This document shows positions 28,221 through 40,471 of a stretch of DNA of 64,000 nt, piece after piece; positions within the stretch are counted from its first letter, which is position 1, and the number at the start of each line of letters is the position of its first letter. A model generated the notes under the pieces. That model did no database searches and was not told where the DNA came from. It saw nothing but the letters and a program-made list of their open reading frames with translations. The translations under genes were made by a program, and so were the position numbers. The stretch is from Oharaeibacter diazotrophicus (lineage in GTDB: Bacteria; Pseudomonadota; Alphaproteobacteria; Rhizobiales; Pleomorphomonadaceae): the NCBI RefSeq assembly GCF_004362745.1, contig NZ_SNXY01000006.1, positions 1,550,001-1,614,000 of the forward strand. Reading direction: 5' to 3'.

Positions 28221-29051
28221 TCAGGCGCCGTCGCCCTCGCCGTCCTGCTCGTCGGGGCCCTCCCCCGCGGCCGGGGTCTGGGCCGGGCCCTTGACCTTGG
28301 TCGGGCGATGGGTGCGGCCCTCCAGCGTGGCGATCACGCCGCGCAGCGTGCGCACCTCCTGGGCGGTCAGTTGGGTGCGCTGGAAGATGGCGCGCAGGTT
28401 GCGCACCATGGTGTCCTTCTTCACCGTCGGGCGGAAGAAGTTGCGCTCCTCGAGCGAGGCCTCGAGATGCTCGAAGAGGTGCATCAGCTCCTCCTTGGTC
28501 GCCGGCGGCGAGCGCTCGGCCGGGCCGAACGGCAGGCCGACGTCCTCGCCCTCGAAGCCGGCCTTGCGCCACTCGTAGGCCACCACCAGCACCGCCTGGG
28601 CGATGTTCAACGAGGCGAACTCGGGCACCACCGGCAGGGTCAGGATCTCGTCGGCGAGCGCGATCTCGTCGTTGTCGAGGCCCCAGCGCTCGCGCCCGAA
28701 CAGGATGCCGCTCCTGACGCCGGCCGCGTCGAGCGCGCGCAGGTGGCGGCCGGCGTGCACCGGCCCGCGCACCTCCTTGGTGACGTCGCGGCTGCGCGCC
28801 GTCGTGGCGTAGACGAAGCCGAGGTCGGCGACCGCGTCCTCGAGCCGGTCGTAGACCTTCACCGCCTCGATCACGTGGAGGGCGCGGCTGGCGTTGGCGG
28901 CGGCCTTCTCGTTCGGCCAGCCGTCGCGCGGGCGCACGAGACGCAGCTCGGAGAGGCCGAAGTTGGCCATGGCGCGCGCCGCGCCGCCGATGTTCTCGCC
29001 CATCTGCGGCTCGCACAGGATGACGACGGGGGAGATGGCGGTCTCGGACAA
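28221..29051 (-). CDS. trmJ: tRNA (cytidine/uridine-2'-O)-methyltransferase TrmJ
   Basis: A 276-residue SPOUT methyltransferase that modifies the ribose at tRNA position 32. Motifs are ENIGGAARAMANFG near the N terminus, GILFGRERWGLDNDE, and the knot motif SLNIAQAVLVVAYEW. The C-terminal part has an acidic, proline-rich tail (GPAQTPAAGEGPDEQDG). The start is a TTG at 29051, since no ATG or GTG precedes the first strand SPVVILCEPQ; the ribosome site is weak. It is monocistronic. Confidence 0.9.
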   Translation of the reverse strand: MSETAISPVVILCEPQMGENIGGAARAMANFGLSELRLVRPRDGWPNEKAAANASRALHVIEAVKVYDRLEDAVADLGFVYATTARSRDVTKEVRGPVHAGRHLRALDAAGVRSGILFGRERWGLDNDEIALADEILTLPVVPEFASLNIAQAVLVVAYEWRKAGFEGEDVGLPFGPAERSPPATKEELMHLFEHLEASLEERNFFRPTVKKDTMVRNLRAIFQRTQLTAQEVRTLRGVIATLEGRTHRPTKVKGPAQTPAAGEGPDEQDGEGDGA

Positions 29052-29229
29052 GGGCGGGATTCCCGGACGTCGCGCGCTCGGGCGAGGCGCGGAAAACTCG
29101 GCCGGTCAGATAGGCGGCCCCGCCCCGGCTGTCCAGGGAAAACGCCCCTCGCGCGACGGCACGCGACGGGAGCGGGGCCCGCGCCGGTCTCCCGCCGCGG
29201 GCCTCGCCCTTGTCACACGTCCATCGCCG

Positions 29230-30621
29230 TCAGAACGGCGCGTCGATGTCGACCACGTCGATCAGCTTGTGATTGACGAACTCGCGGATGCCGAGCCCGA
29301 TCAGCTCGCGGCCGTAGCCGGAGCGGCGGACGCCGCCGAACGGCAGGTCGGCCTTCACCATGGTCGGGTGGTTGACGAACACCATGCCGGTCGAGATCCG
29401 CCGCGCCATCTCTTCGCCGCGCCGGGTGTCCGTCGTGAACACCGAGCCGCCGAGGCCGTAGGGCGAATCGTTGGCGATCCTCACCGCGTCGTCCTCGTCG
29501 CGAGCGCGGAAGATCATCGACACCGGGCCGAAGAACTCCCAGTAGCGCGCCGGGTTGTCGTCGGCGACGTTGGTCAGGATGGTCGGCTGCACGAAGGCGC
29601 CGGTCGTGGGCACCGCCGGCCCCACCGCCGTCGCGGTCGCGCCGTGGGCGACCGCCTCGGCGATCTTCTGGCGCACCTCGTCGGCCGCCTTCTGCGACGA
29701 CAGCGGCGCGAGCGTGGTGTCGGGCGACATCGGATCGCCGCAGCGCAGATCCGCGACGCCGGCGGCGTAGCGCTCGAGGAAGGCGTCATGGACCGCGTCC
29801 ACGACGATCATCCGCTTCGACGACACGCAGACCTGACCGCCGTTCCAGTGCCGGCCGAACACCGCCCACTTCACCGTCTTGTCGAGGTCGGCGTCGGCGA
29901 GCACCACGAAGGCGTCGGCGCCGCCGAGTTCCATGGTCGACTTCTTCAGCGCCTTGCCGGCCTGGGCCGCCACGATCGCGCCGGCGTCCTCGGAGCCGGT
30001 CAGCGCCACGCCGTGGACGCGCGGGTCGGAGATGATCGCCTCCACCTGCGAGCGCGTGGCGTAGAGGTTGCGGAAGGCGCCGTCGGGCAGGCCGGCCTCG
30101 CGCATCAGCGCGTCGAAGGCGGCGGCCGACTGCGGCACGTTGGAAGCGTGCTTCAAGAGCACCGTGTTGCCGGCCGAGAGCTGCGGCGCGATGATCCGGG
30201 CGATCTGGTAATAGGGGAAGTTCCAGGGCTCCACCGCCATGATCACGCCGAGCGGTTCGCACACCAGCACCGCGCGGCCTTCCGCCGGCGACTTCACCGG
30301 CAGCGCCTCGGGCTCCAGCAGCCGCTCGGCGTTGTCGGCGTAATACTCGAAGATCTCTGCCGACAGCTCGACCTCGGCCTTGGCCTCGACGAACAGCTTG
30401 CCCATCTCAAGCGTCAGCAGGCGGGCGAAGGCGTCGGCGTCGCGGCGCAGGATCGTCGCCGCCTGCCGCATCACCGCGGCGCGGTCGGCGAAGCTGGTGC
30501 GGCGCCAGCCCTGGAACGCGGCGTCGGCCGCGGCGATGGCGGCCTGCACCTCGGCGTCGGTCGCGTCGGGGAAGGTCTTCACCAGCTGACCGGTGAAGGG
30601 ATTGACGGTGGCATAGGCCAT
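29230..30621 (-). CDS. NAD(P)-dependent aldehyde dehydrogenase, succinate-semialdehyde type
   Basis: A 463-residue aldehyde dehydrogenase. The catalytic Cys265 lies in GGQVCVSSKR, the general-base Glu in TMELGGADAFVV, and the cofactor loop is ALTGSEDAGAIVAAQ. The motifs EPWNFPYYQ and PTMVKADLPFGGVRRSGYGREL fit the Sad/YneI branch of succinate-semialdehyde dehydrogenases, which oxidise succinate semialdehyde to succinate. GAGGAG upstream supports ATG 30621. An FNR/FixK-type box sits 167 bases upstream. Confidence 0.87.
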   Translation of the reverse strand: MAYATVNPFTGQLVKTFPDATDAEVQAAIAAADAAFQGWRRTSFADRAAVMRQAATILRRDADAFARLLTLEMGKLFVEAKAEVELSAEIFEYYADNAERLLEPEALPVKSPAEGRAVLVCEPLGVIMAVEPWNFPYYQIARIIAPQLSAGNTVLLKHASNVPQSAAAFDALMREAGLPDGAFRNLYATRSQVEAIISDPRVHGVALTGSEDAGAIVAAQAGKALKKSTMELGGADAFVVLADADLDKTVKWAVFGRHWNGGQVCVSSKRMIVVDAVHDAFLERYAAGVADLRCGDPMSPDTTLAPLSSQKAADEVRQKIAEAVAHGATATAVGPAVPTTGAFVQPTILTNVADDNPARYWEFFGPVSMIFRARDEDDAVRIANDSPYGLGGSVFTTDTRRGEEMARRISTGMVFVNHPTMVKADLPFGGVRRSGYGRELIGLGIREFVNHKLIDVVDIDAPF

Positions 30622-30787
30622 GATCGGTCTCCTCGGGATCGGGCGGCCCGCCCGCTCCCCGCGGGCGACCGGCCGCCGCGTCGCGCCGGCGGCGGATCCG
30701 GCCCGGCGACCGCTGTCGCCACCGCCGGTCCGCGCGTCGTTTGGCGCGACCCGGGGCGGACGCTAGGCCCGCCACCGCCGCCGTCGT

Positions 30788-30801
30788 TTGATCCGGATCA
30801 A
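30788..30801. promoter_or_regulatory. FNR/FixK-type operator
   Basis: TTGATCCGGATCAA is a perfect match to the FNR/FixK consensus TTGAT-N4-ATCAA. It lies in the gap 30622-30897 upstream of the aldehyde dehydrogenase gene and downstream of the truncated hemoglobin stop. Oxygen- or nitric-oxide-dependent control of the dehydrogenase is inferred. Confidence 0.65.
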
Positions 30802-30897
30802 CGCCGACCGAAGGGAGGAGGCGGCGGGCGGACACGTTCGCGCGATCGACCACGGCGCACGCCGATCGGCGACACGGGCGGTCGGTGCCGACCTCGG

Positions 30898-31305
30898 TCA
30901 GGCGGCGTCCTCGCGGTTCCTCATGTGGTGGGCGAGGCGCTCGATCTGCGGCAGCACCGCGGCGGTCACGGCCGGGGCGTGGATGGTCTCGTTCCAGGCG
31001 CGCAGAAAGCAGAGCAGCCAGCCGTCGATTTCCGGCCCCGAGATCGGCGCGCGCAGGTGGCGGGCGCGCAGCATCGGCGGGCCGTGCTTGTCGGTGAACA
31101 GCGGCGGGCCGCCGAGCCAGCCGGTCAGGTATTCGTAGAGCTTCTCCTCGGCCGCCTTCAGGCTGGGCGGGTGGATCGCCCGGCAGGCCGCCGCCTCCGG
31201 CAGCTCGTCCATCAGGGCATAGAAGCGCGCCACCAGCCGGCGGATCGCCGCCTCGCCGCCGACCGCCTCGTAGGGCGTCACCTGCACGCCGTCCGCATCC
31301 GACAT
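30898..31305 (-). CDS. Truncated hemoglobin, group II
   Basis: A 135-residue globin. The E-helix region [15 protein letters not shown] is typical of group II truncated hemoglobins; the proximal His is in [11 protein letters not shown], and the G8 Trp in DGWLLCF marks the group. It binds oxygen or detoxifies nitric oxide or peroxide. It is the upstream neighbour of the aldehyde dehydrogenase on the same strand, with a 276-base gap that holds an FNR/FixK-type box. Codon use matches the neighbours. Confidence 0.88.
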   Translation of the reverse strand: MSDADGVQVTPYEAVGGEAAIRRLVARFYALMDELPEAAACRAIHPPSLKAAEEKLYEYLTGWLGGPPLFTDKHGPPMLRARHLRAPISGPEIDGWLLCFLRAWNETIHAPAVTAAVLPQIERLAHHMRNREDAA

Positions 31306-31568
31306 TCCCTGGCTCCCCGCGCTTCCGGCCCGTGCGAGCCCTGTCGCGCCGGCGCTCGTCCGTCAAGTCGGGACGCACCCGCATCCGGCCGCCGCAAGGT
31401 CTTTCGATATTCCCTTTACGTAAGCGTCATATCTGCGAAAGTCTTGGCACCGCACTCTATGATCCCGCGCTGCGACATGCTATCCGACCGCGGAAGACCG
31501 GCCCTCGGAAACCCGGCCGACATCCCGGCCGGCGGTCGTCCTCGAACAGTCGAAAGGTCGCGCGCCCC

Positions 31569-32780
31569 ATGTCGAAGATCAAGGTAGCCAATCCCGTCGT
31601 CGAGCTCGACGGCGACGAGATGACCCGCATCATCTGGCAGGCCATCAAGGACAAGCTGATCCATCCCTACCTCGACATCGACCTGCACTACTACGACCTC
31701 GGCATCGAGAACCGCGACAAGACCGAGGACAAGGTCACGGTCGAGTCCGCCGAGGCCATCAAGAAGTACGGCGTCGGCGTCAAGTGCGCGACCATCACGC
31801 CCGACGAGGCGCGCGTGAAGGAGTTCAACCTCAAGAAGATGTGGAAGTCGCCGAACGGCACGATCCGCAACATCCTCGGCGGCGTGATCTTCCGCGAGCC
31901 GATCATCGCCAAGAACGTGCCGCGTCTGGTGCCGGGCTGGACCAAGCCGGTCATCATCGGCCGTCACGCCTTCGGCGACCAGTACAAGGCCACCGACTTC
32001 GTCGTGCCCGGCAAGGGCAAGCTGACGATCAAGTTCGTCGGCGAGGACGGCCAGACGATCGAGCACGAGGTGTTCGACTTCCCGGGCGGCGGCGTCGCGA
32101 TGGCGATGTACAACCTCGACGAGTCGATCAAGGAGTTCGCCCGGGCCTCGATGAACTACGGCCTGATGCGCAACTACCCGGTCTACCTCTCGACCAAGAA
32201 CACCATCCTGAAGGCCTACGACGGCCGCTTCAAGGACATCTTCCAGGCCGTGTTCGACGCCGAGTTCGCCGACAAGTTCAAGGCGGCCGGCATTGTCTAC
32301 GAGCACCGCCTGATCGACGACATGGTCGCCTCCGCCCTGAAGTGGTCGGGCGGCTACGTCTGGGCCTGCAAGAACTACGACGGCGACGTCCAGTCCGACA
32401 CCGTCGCGCAGGGCTTCGGCTCGCTCGGCCTGATGACCTCGGTGCTGATGACGCCGGACGGCAAGACGGTGGAGGCCGAGGCCGCCCACGGCACCGTCAC
32501 CCGCCACTACCGCCAGCACCAGGCCGGCAAGGAGACCTCGACCAACTCGATCGCCTCCATCTTCGCCTGGACCCGCGGCCTCGCCCACCGCGCCAAGCTC
32601 GACGACAACGCCGAGCTCGCCCGCTTCGCGGCCACCCTCGAGAAGGTCTGCGTCGACACCGTCGAGGCCGGCTTCATGACCAAGGACCTCGCCCTCCTCG
32701 TCGGCGCCGACCAGGGCTGGCTCTCCACCACCGGCTTCCTCGACAAGATCGACGAGAACCTCCAGAAGGCCATGGGCTGA
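31569..32780 (+). CDS. icd: NADP-dependent isocitrate dehydrogenase
   Basis: A 403-residue enzyme of the TCA cycle, oxidising isocitrate to 2-oxoglutarate. The sequence is the homodimeric, eukaryote-like type found in alphaproteobacteria: [72 protein letters not shown] 31569 is the family start; upstream in-frame codons run through the promoter. That region contains an AT-rich palindrome TTACGTAA at 31416-31423. A hairpin terminator follows. Confidence 0.96.
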   Translation: MSKIKVANPVVELDGDEMTRIIWQAIKDKLIHPYLDIDLHYYDLGIENRDKTEDKVTVESAEAIKKYGVGVKCATITPDEARVKEFNLKKMWKSPNGTIRNILGGVIFREPIIAKNVPRLVPGWTKPVIIGRHAFGDQYKATDFVVPGKGKLTIKFVGEDGQTIEHEVFDFPGGGVAMAMYNLDESIKEFARASMNYGLMRNYPVYLSTKNTILKAYDGRFKDIFQAVFDAEFADKFKAAGIVYEHRLIDDMVASALKWSGGYVWACKNYDGDVQSDTVAQGFGSLGLMTSVLMTPDGKTVEAEAAHGTVTRHYRQHQAGKETSTNSIASIFAWTRGLAHRAKLDDNAELARFAATLEKVCVDTVEAGFMTKDLALLVGADQGWLSTTGFLDKIDENLQKAMG

Positions 32781-32791
32781 TCCCGTGCTCT

Positions 32792-32822
32792 CCGCCCGCG
32801 ACGGTTCCGCCGTCGCGGGCGG
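32792..32822 (+). terminator. Hairpin after icd
   Basis: A perfect 13-bp stem (arms CCGCCCGCGACGG and CCGTCGCGGGCGG, five-base loop) begins 12 bases after the icd stop. The T tract is absent, as is common in GC-rich alphaproteobacteria. Confidence 0.65.
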
Positions 32823-32961
32823 CATCCCGACCCGAACAATCGCGCGCCGTCGAGCCCGGCTCGCGGTATCTCCCCGCTCGGGCCACCCCTCGGCGTTGCG
32901 CCGTCCGGGGCACGCCGGCCGATCGGCCGCGCGACCGCCGCGCTTCCGCGGGCACCCCGGC

Positions 32962-33468
32962 TCACCCCGCCTGTCCGCCGCCCCCCTGCCCGGACCGCGC
33001 CTCGCGCGCCGGCAGCACGTATTGTCCGCGCGTCCGGTTCTCGAGCTTCTCGGCGGCCACCATGCGCCGGAGCCGCACCACCAGCGCCGACCGCTTCATC
33101 TCGAAGCCGGCACGGTGCAGGTCGCGGTAGAGATCCTCGACCGTCAGCCCGTTCCGCTCCCCGGCGAGCAGTTCGAGAATGGTCTCCTCGACGCCGAACA
33201 CCTGATCGGGCGCGATGTCGTCGGCGCGCGAGCCCTCGTCCGCTCGGCCGCCCTCCCAGCCCGAAGCCCCTGGTCCCGGTACCGGCCCCTCGCTCCGCGG
33301 CGGCGCGCGCCGCGTCAGCCGCGCCAGCACCCGCTCCATGTCCCGCACCAGCAGCTGCGCGTAGTCGGGGTTGAGTTCGGCGATCTCCCGGATCCCGTCG
33401 ACCACCGCGGCGAATCCCGCCTGGACCCTGCGCTCCGCCCGCTGGCCGATTTCGTCGAGCCCGATCAT
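32962..33468 (-). CDS. Unknown protein with a C-terminal winged-helix-like domain
   Basis: A 168-residue protein. The N-terminal half is helical (QRAERRVQAGFAAVVDGIREI, YAQLLVRDMERVLARL), followed by a proline/glycine-rich linker at about 82-105. The C-terminal part (VEETILELLAGERNGLTVED, ALVVRLRRMVAAEKLENRT, YVLPA) looks like a winged helix. The ATG at 33468 is preferred over 33528, because the intervening codons have many A/T third positions unlike the rest. Gene regulation is a guess only. Confidence 0.6.
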   Translation of the reverse strand: MIGLDEIGQRAERRVQAGFAAVVDGIREIAELNPDYAQLLVRDMERVLARLTRRAPPRSEGPVPGPGASGWEGGRADEGSRADDIAPDQVFGVEETILELLAGERNGLTVEDLYRDLHRAGFEMKRSALVVRLRRMVAAEKLENRTRGQYVLPAREARSGQGGGGQAG

Positions 33469-33675
33469 GACGCACCGGATGTTACTTGCGACGCCAACCG
33501 AGATAACACCGCGAACACCGAATCTCAATCAAGCCGTCAACACATCCTTAACAATACGACGAAGCATCATTCATCGCCTCGTATAACCATTTGTGATTAC
33601 GGCAATATTATCCGTTGCTTCGCCTTGTTTCACATCGTTCGATCTTGTGCGTCCAACGAACGCCGGATATGTTGG

Positions 33676-33690
33676 TTAACGTTCTGTTGA
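33676..33690 (+). promoter_or_regulatory. Possible CtrA-type site
   Basis: TTAA-N7-TTGA (TTAACGTTCTGTTGAC) matches the CtrA consensus TTAA-N7-TTAAC with one change. It sits 36 bases upstream of the gene at 33726, in an AT-rich region (33469-33725) that separates two divergent unknown genes. Confidence 0.4.
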
Positions 33691-33725
33691 CCACGAGCCG
33701 GCGGGCGCACTTGCGGGGGGCGATC

Positions 33726-34118
33726 ATGGATCTGACCGATTTCACGCTGGGCATGATGGTCGGCGCTGGGCTCGCCGCGGGCTGGAACATGCGCGACGTG
33801 GCGGCTCGAAGGGTCCGCAGGGGTTGGCTCACCCTTTCCGGCGAGGGCGAGTGCCTGATCGAGACCGGCCTCGTCCTCCGCCGCCGTCGCGGCGGCGACC
33901 TCTTGTTGCTGGGCCATCTCGGCCTGACTGCGCCCTCGCGCCGCGCCGAGAGCCTGCGGCGGCACCCGCGGCGGCGCTTCTTCTCGGTGCAGCATCACGC
34001 CGAGGGCCCCGCCTTGCGGATCTCCGAGATCCACGTCGACCTCTCCTGCCGCGGCCTCGGCCGCCTGCGCCTCACGCTCCTCGCCAGCCGCTCCGGGCGC
34101 AGAGCGCGTGACCGGTAG
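33726..34118 (+). CDS. Small protein of unknown function
   Basis: A 130-residue protein beginning MDLTDFTLGMMVGAGLAAGW. The N-terminal hydrophobic stretch may be a membrane anchor; the rest is basic and Arg-rich (GRLRLTLLASRSGRRARDR). No family is recognised. ATG 33726 has GGGGGGCGATC upstream and fits codon use; the in-frame upstream ATG at 33615 adds a region with irregular codon use. Its promoter region has a CtrA-like site. Confidence 0.55.
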   Translation: MDLTDFTLGMMVGAGLAAGWNMRDVAARRVRRGWLTLSGEGECLIETGLVLRRRRGGDLLLLGHLGLTAPSRRAESLRRHPRRRFFSVQHHAEGPALRISEIHVDLSCRGLGRLRLTLLASRSGRRARDR

Positions 34119-34130
34119 GCGCGGAACCGT

Positions 34131-35306
34131 TCAGGCGCCGGTCCCGTCGCCACCGTCGTCCGACACCACCGGCCGTTCCCCGTGCTCCTCGGCCGCCTCG
34201 CGGATGCGCCGGCCGATCTCGCGGCGCTTGTGCATCAGGTGGTGGAGGTCGTCGGCGTCGAGCACCAGGAGCCGCGCCGCCGTCACCGCCACCGAATCCG
34301 CCGAGCGGTGCGCCCGGCGCAGCACCGCGATCTCGCCGAAGAACCGGCCCTCGCCGAGGTCGATCCGCCCCTGCGGCAGGTAGACCGCGATCGTGCCGGA
34401 GACGATGAAGTACATCGAATGGGCGGGCTCGCCGGCATAGGTCACCACCGTGCCGGGCTCGACGTACTGGGCGCGCAGCAGCCGCATGACGTCGGCGATC
34501 TCGGCCGCGCCGAGTTCGGAGAACAGCGGCACCCGCGCCACCATCGACCACGTCACGACGAAGTCGCGTTGGCGGATCTCGCGGGCGAAGGCGGTGGCGA
34601 TGATGCCGACCGGCAGCGCGAACATGGTGAAGCCGATCACCATGGTGATCCCGGCGAGCAGCTTGCCCGCCGGCGTCACCGGCACCGCGTCGCCGTAACC
34701 GACCGTGGTCAGCGTCGTCACCGCCCAGTACATCGCGCCGGGGATCGAGCCGAACACCGCCGGCTGCGCCTCGCGCTCCAGCGCGTGCATCAGCGTCGCC
34801 GTGGCGATGACGAGCCCGAGCATGATGATCGCCGAGGCGAGGATCGCCCGGCGTTCCGTCGCGATCGCAGCCGCCAGCGAACGCATGCCGGGCGAGTAGC
34901 GCGCCAACTTGAGGAAGCGCAGCAGCCGGAACGCCGCCGCGAAGGCGACGTCGTAGTGGCCGTAGGCGGCGCCGATCAGCGGCGGCAGGATCGCTGCGAG
35001 ATCGACCAGCGCGAAGGGCTGCGCCGCGTAGCGCAGCCGTGCGCGCAGCGCGCCGAGCCGGCGCAGGTGCGGGTGGAGATCGGCCACCCAAAGCCTCAGG
35101 GCGTACTCGCCCACGAACAGCGCGACCGTGACCGCCTCGATCCACAGGAACACCGCGCCGTAACGCAGCGCAAGGTCCGGCACCGTCTCCAGCACCACCG
35201 CCGTGACGTTGCAGAGCACCAGGAGGATGATCGCCCAGTCGGCCAGCCGCGACGCCCGGTCGTCCGAGCTGCCGATCTCCAGGATCTCGAAGACGCGCCG
35301 TTTCAC
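34131..35306 (-). CDS. Cyclic-nucleotide-gated potassium channel (MlotiK1-like)
   Basis: A 391-residue inner-membrane channel. Six transmembrane segments are visible, with an Arg-rich fourth segment (FRLLRFLKLARYSPGMRSL), the K+ filter TTVGYGD between segments 5 and 6, and a C-terminal cyclic-nucleotide-binding domain with GEGRFFGEIAVLRRAHRSADSVAV (binding cassette FGE...RSA). This is the bacterial cAMP-gated channel type characterised in Mesorhizobium. The GTG start at 35306 lies in GGGTGGCGGG; no ATG precedes it in frame close by. It is convergent with the previous gene by 12 bases. Confidence 0.88.
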   Translation of the reverse strand: MKRRVFEILEIGSSDDRASRLADWAIILLVLCNVTAVVLETVPDLALRYGAVFLWIEAVTVALFVGEYALRLWVADLHPHLRRLGALRARLRYAAQPFALVDLAAILPPLIGAAYGHYDVAFAAAFRLLRFLKLARYSPGMRSLAAAIATERRAILASAIIMLGLVIATATLMHALEREAQPAVFGSIPGAMYWAVTTLTTVGYGDAVPVTPAGKLLAGITMVIGFTMFALPVGIIATAFAREIRQRDFVVTWSMVARVPLFSELGAAEIADVMRLLRAQYVEPGTVVTYAGEPAHSMYFIVSGTIAVYLPQGRIDLGEGRFFGEIAVLRRAHRSADSVAVTAARLLVLDADDLHHLMHKRREIGRRIREAAEEHGERPVVSDDGGDGTGA

Positions 35307-35707
35307 CCCGCCACCCCCAACCACCCGACATATGCCGGATTCCCGGCGACGGCGCGAGACCGGAAGGCCCCGGTGCGGATGGACTTTCGGAGATGCGGCG
35401 CATCCCCGCGCGTGGAGGGACGACCGGCCGTGGGGAATGAAGGTGAATGCCTCGGCGGGCGCATCCCCGAGCGCCGGGAGCCGAGGGCACCCGCTCGCCA
35501 CACGCACCGCCGCGTCGGGAGGACAGGACCGATGCGCCCGCGCGCGCGACCTCCCGCGCGAGGCCGGCAGCGCCGCCTCGGCGCTCCCGACAAGCGACCG
35601 CGAAGCCCACGTGCGCCCTTTCACCCGTCACCCTTTCAGGGCGGGCGGCGGTACCGTCGCCTCCCACTTGACCCTCGTTCAGGCAGGGCGACGGCCGGCG
35701 CAACCTC

Positions 35708-35927
35708 CTACCCTACTCCGCGTGGGGGTGAGGCGATGCCGAACGCAGCGGAGGTAGGCGGCTCCAAGGCCGGCTTGTCGACGGCCCGAGGCCGGCGGGT
35801 GGGGTCGGTCGGCACTGCCTCCGCGCCTCCCGCATCCACAGCCGCGAATGAGCATCGAACCCCACGGCCGCGGAGGCCACCCCACCCCGGCGCTCCGCAC
35901 CGACCCTCCCCACGAGGGGGAGGGTAG
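35708..35927. repeat. MITE-like element with imperfect inverted ends
   Basis: The gene-free stretch 35307-36111 contains a 220-bp segment whose ends are inverted copies: 20 bases from 35708 (CTACCCTACTCCGCGTGGGG) and the complement of those ending at 35927 (CTACCCTCCCCCTCGTGGGG) share 17 positions. Similar CCTCCCC/GGGGAGG palindromes occur near 1.8 kb. No transposase is present. Confidence 0.55.
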
Positions 35928-36111
35928 AGAAACGGCACCCCGCTCGCGACGACTGCCGGTCGGGCGGGAACTACCGCTCCGCTCGCGCACTTTGGACCCG
36001 CGCGCGGCGCGAGAACGGCGCAACGTCTTCTGCCGGAGTCGGCCCGGCCCTCCCCTCGGGGCGGAGACCCCGCGCGATCATCCTCGCGACGGCGGTTCCG
36101 CTTACCCGCCG

Positions 36112-38769
<2,658 letters not shown>

Positions 38770-39068
38770 GACCGCCCTGTCCACTCGCTCTCGGCCCGCC
38801 GTTCACCGGCGGTGCGCAATCCTCGTCGCCGCCGCCGTGCCGACCCGCCGGGTGCATCCCCGCGGTCCGCCGCCGCCCGCGCCCCAAGGGGACGGGACGG
38901 CCGGACCGGGCGGGAGGGCCCTCGTCGATCGGTCGCACGAACGGCAGGCGCCGCGGTCCGTCGAGGCCCGCGGCGCAACGTTCACGGCGTTTTATCCGTG
39001 GCGTTCCGGCCTGTCCAGGAGGACGAAGCGCACCGGGGCGCGGCCCGCCCCGGCGTTTCCGCCGGCCT

Positions 39069-40154
39069 TCAATCGAAGGTGGGCGGGGTACCCTCGGCGT
39101 CCGGCTCCGGCGTGCCCTGCATGATCGCGTTGGCGATCACGCCGGCGCTCTGGCGGATCGCCTGCTCGATCTCGTTGGCCGTCGCCGGGTTGTCCTTGAG
39201 GAACTGCTTGGCGTTCTCGCGGCCCTGGCCGAGGCGCTGGCTGTTGTAGGAGAACCAGGCGCCCGACTTCTCGACGATGCCGGCCTTGACGCCGAGGTCG
39301 ACCAGTTCGCCGAGCTTGGAGACGCCCTCGCCGTACATGATGTCGAACTCGACCTCCTTGAACGGCGGGGCGAGCTTGTTCTTGACCACCTTGACGCGGG
39401 TCTGGTTGCCGACGATCTCGTCGCGCGCCTTGATCGCGCCGACGCGGCGGATGTCGAGGCGGACCGAGGCGTAGAACTTGAGCGCGTTGCCGCCCGTCGT
39501 CGTCTCCGGGCTGCCGAACATCACGCCGATCTTCATGCGGATCTGGTTGATGAAGATCACCATGGTCTTCGAGCGCGAGATCGACGCCGTCAGCTTGCGC
39601 AGCGCTTGGCTCATCAGGCGGGCCTGCATGCCGGGCAGGCTGTCGCCCATCTCGCCCTCGAGTTCGGCCTTCGGCGTCAGCGCCGCCACCGAGTCGACCA
39701 CCAGCACGTCGATCGCGCCGGAGCGCACCAGCGTGTCGGTGATCTCGAGCGCCTGTTCGCCGGCGTCGGGCTGCGAGATCAGGAGGTCGTCGAGGTTGAC
39801 GCCGAGCTTGCGGGCGTAGACCGGGTCGAGCGCGTGCTCGGCGTCGATGAAGGCGCAGACGCCGCCGCGCTTCTGCGCCTCGGCGACGGTGTGCAGGGCG
39901 AGCGTCGTCTTGCCCGAGGATTCCGGGCCGTAGATCTCGACGATGCGCCCGCGCGGCAGGCCGCCGACGCCGAGCGCGATGTCGAGGCCGAGCGAGCCGG
40001 TCGGGACCGTCTCCACTTCGACGGCCTGGCCCTGGCCGAGCCGCATGATCGAGCCCTTGCCGAAGGCGCGCTCGATCTGAGACAGGGCGGCGTCGAGCGC
40101 CTTGGTCTTGTCCATGGAGGTTCCTTCGACGAGGCGGAGCGTGTTCTGCGACAT
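39069..40154 (-). CDS. recA: Recombinase RecA
   Basis: A 361-residue recombinase for homologous repair and SOS induction. The Walker A motif [18 protein letters not shown], the L1/L2 DNA loops ([24 protein letters not shown]) and the C-terminal acidic tail ([12 protein letters not shown]) are present. The ATG at 40154 is preceded by a LexA-type site at 40206-40220, so SOS control by LexA is expected. It is monocistronic, divergent from psuK. Confidence 0.97.
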   Translation of the reverse strand: MSQNTLRLVEGTSMDKTKALDAALSQIERAFGKGSIMRLGQGQAVEVETVPTGSLGLDIALGVGGLPRGRIVEIYGPESSGKTTLALHTVAEAQKRGGVCAFIDAEHALDPVYARKLGVNLDDLLISQPDAGEQALEITDTLVRSGAIDVLVVDSVAALTPKAELEGEMGDSLPGMQARLMSQALRKLTASISRSKTMVIFINQIRMKIGVMFGSPETTTGGNALKFYASVRLDIRRVGAIKARDEIVGNQTRVKVVKNKLAPPFKEVEFDIMYGEGVSKLGELVDLGVKAGIVEKSGAWFSYNSQRLGQGRENAKQFLKDNPATANEIEQAIRQSAGVIANAIMQGTPEPDAEGTPPTFD

Positions 40155-40205
40155 GTCCGATCCCTTATTCCACGAGCGGCGGCGGCTTTCAAACTCGGAT
40201 CCAAT

Positions 40206-40220
40206 GTACGCATTTTGTTC
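40206..40220 (-). promoter_or_regulatory. LexA-type SOS box of recA
   Basis: GTAC-N7-GTTC differs by one base from the alphaproteobacterial LexA consensus GTTC-N7-GTTC, 52-66 bases upstream of recA. It overlaps a perfect 10-bp inverted repeat: ACGCATTTTG (40208-40217) and CAAAATGCGT (40253-40262). The gap 40155-40471 contains no gene. Confidence 0.6.
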
Positions 40221-40471
40221 CTGTTTGCAAGCGTGACCTCAACCATCTGAATCAAAATGCGTTCCCGCGCCGTGTCCATGGAACGTTCCGGCAATTTCGG
40301 CACTCCGCCCGGCCGGTCCGCACCCTCGCGCCGGCGGCCCCGGTCCCGCGGATCCGCCGCGACTCGCCCCGGCGCCGCGTCCGCCTCGCCGCCCCGCCTT
40401 GACGCCGCGGCGCCGGCGCGGCATGTCCCTCGCCGTCCGGGCGCGCCGCCGCCCCGAGGGGCGACCTTGCG

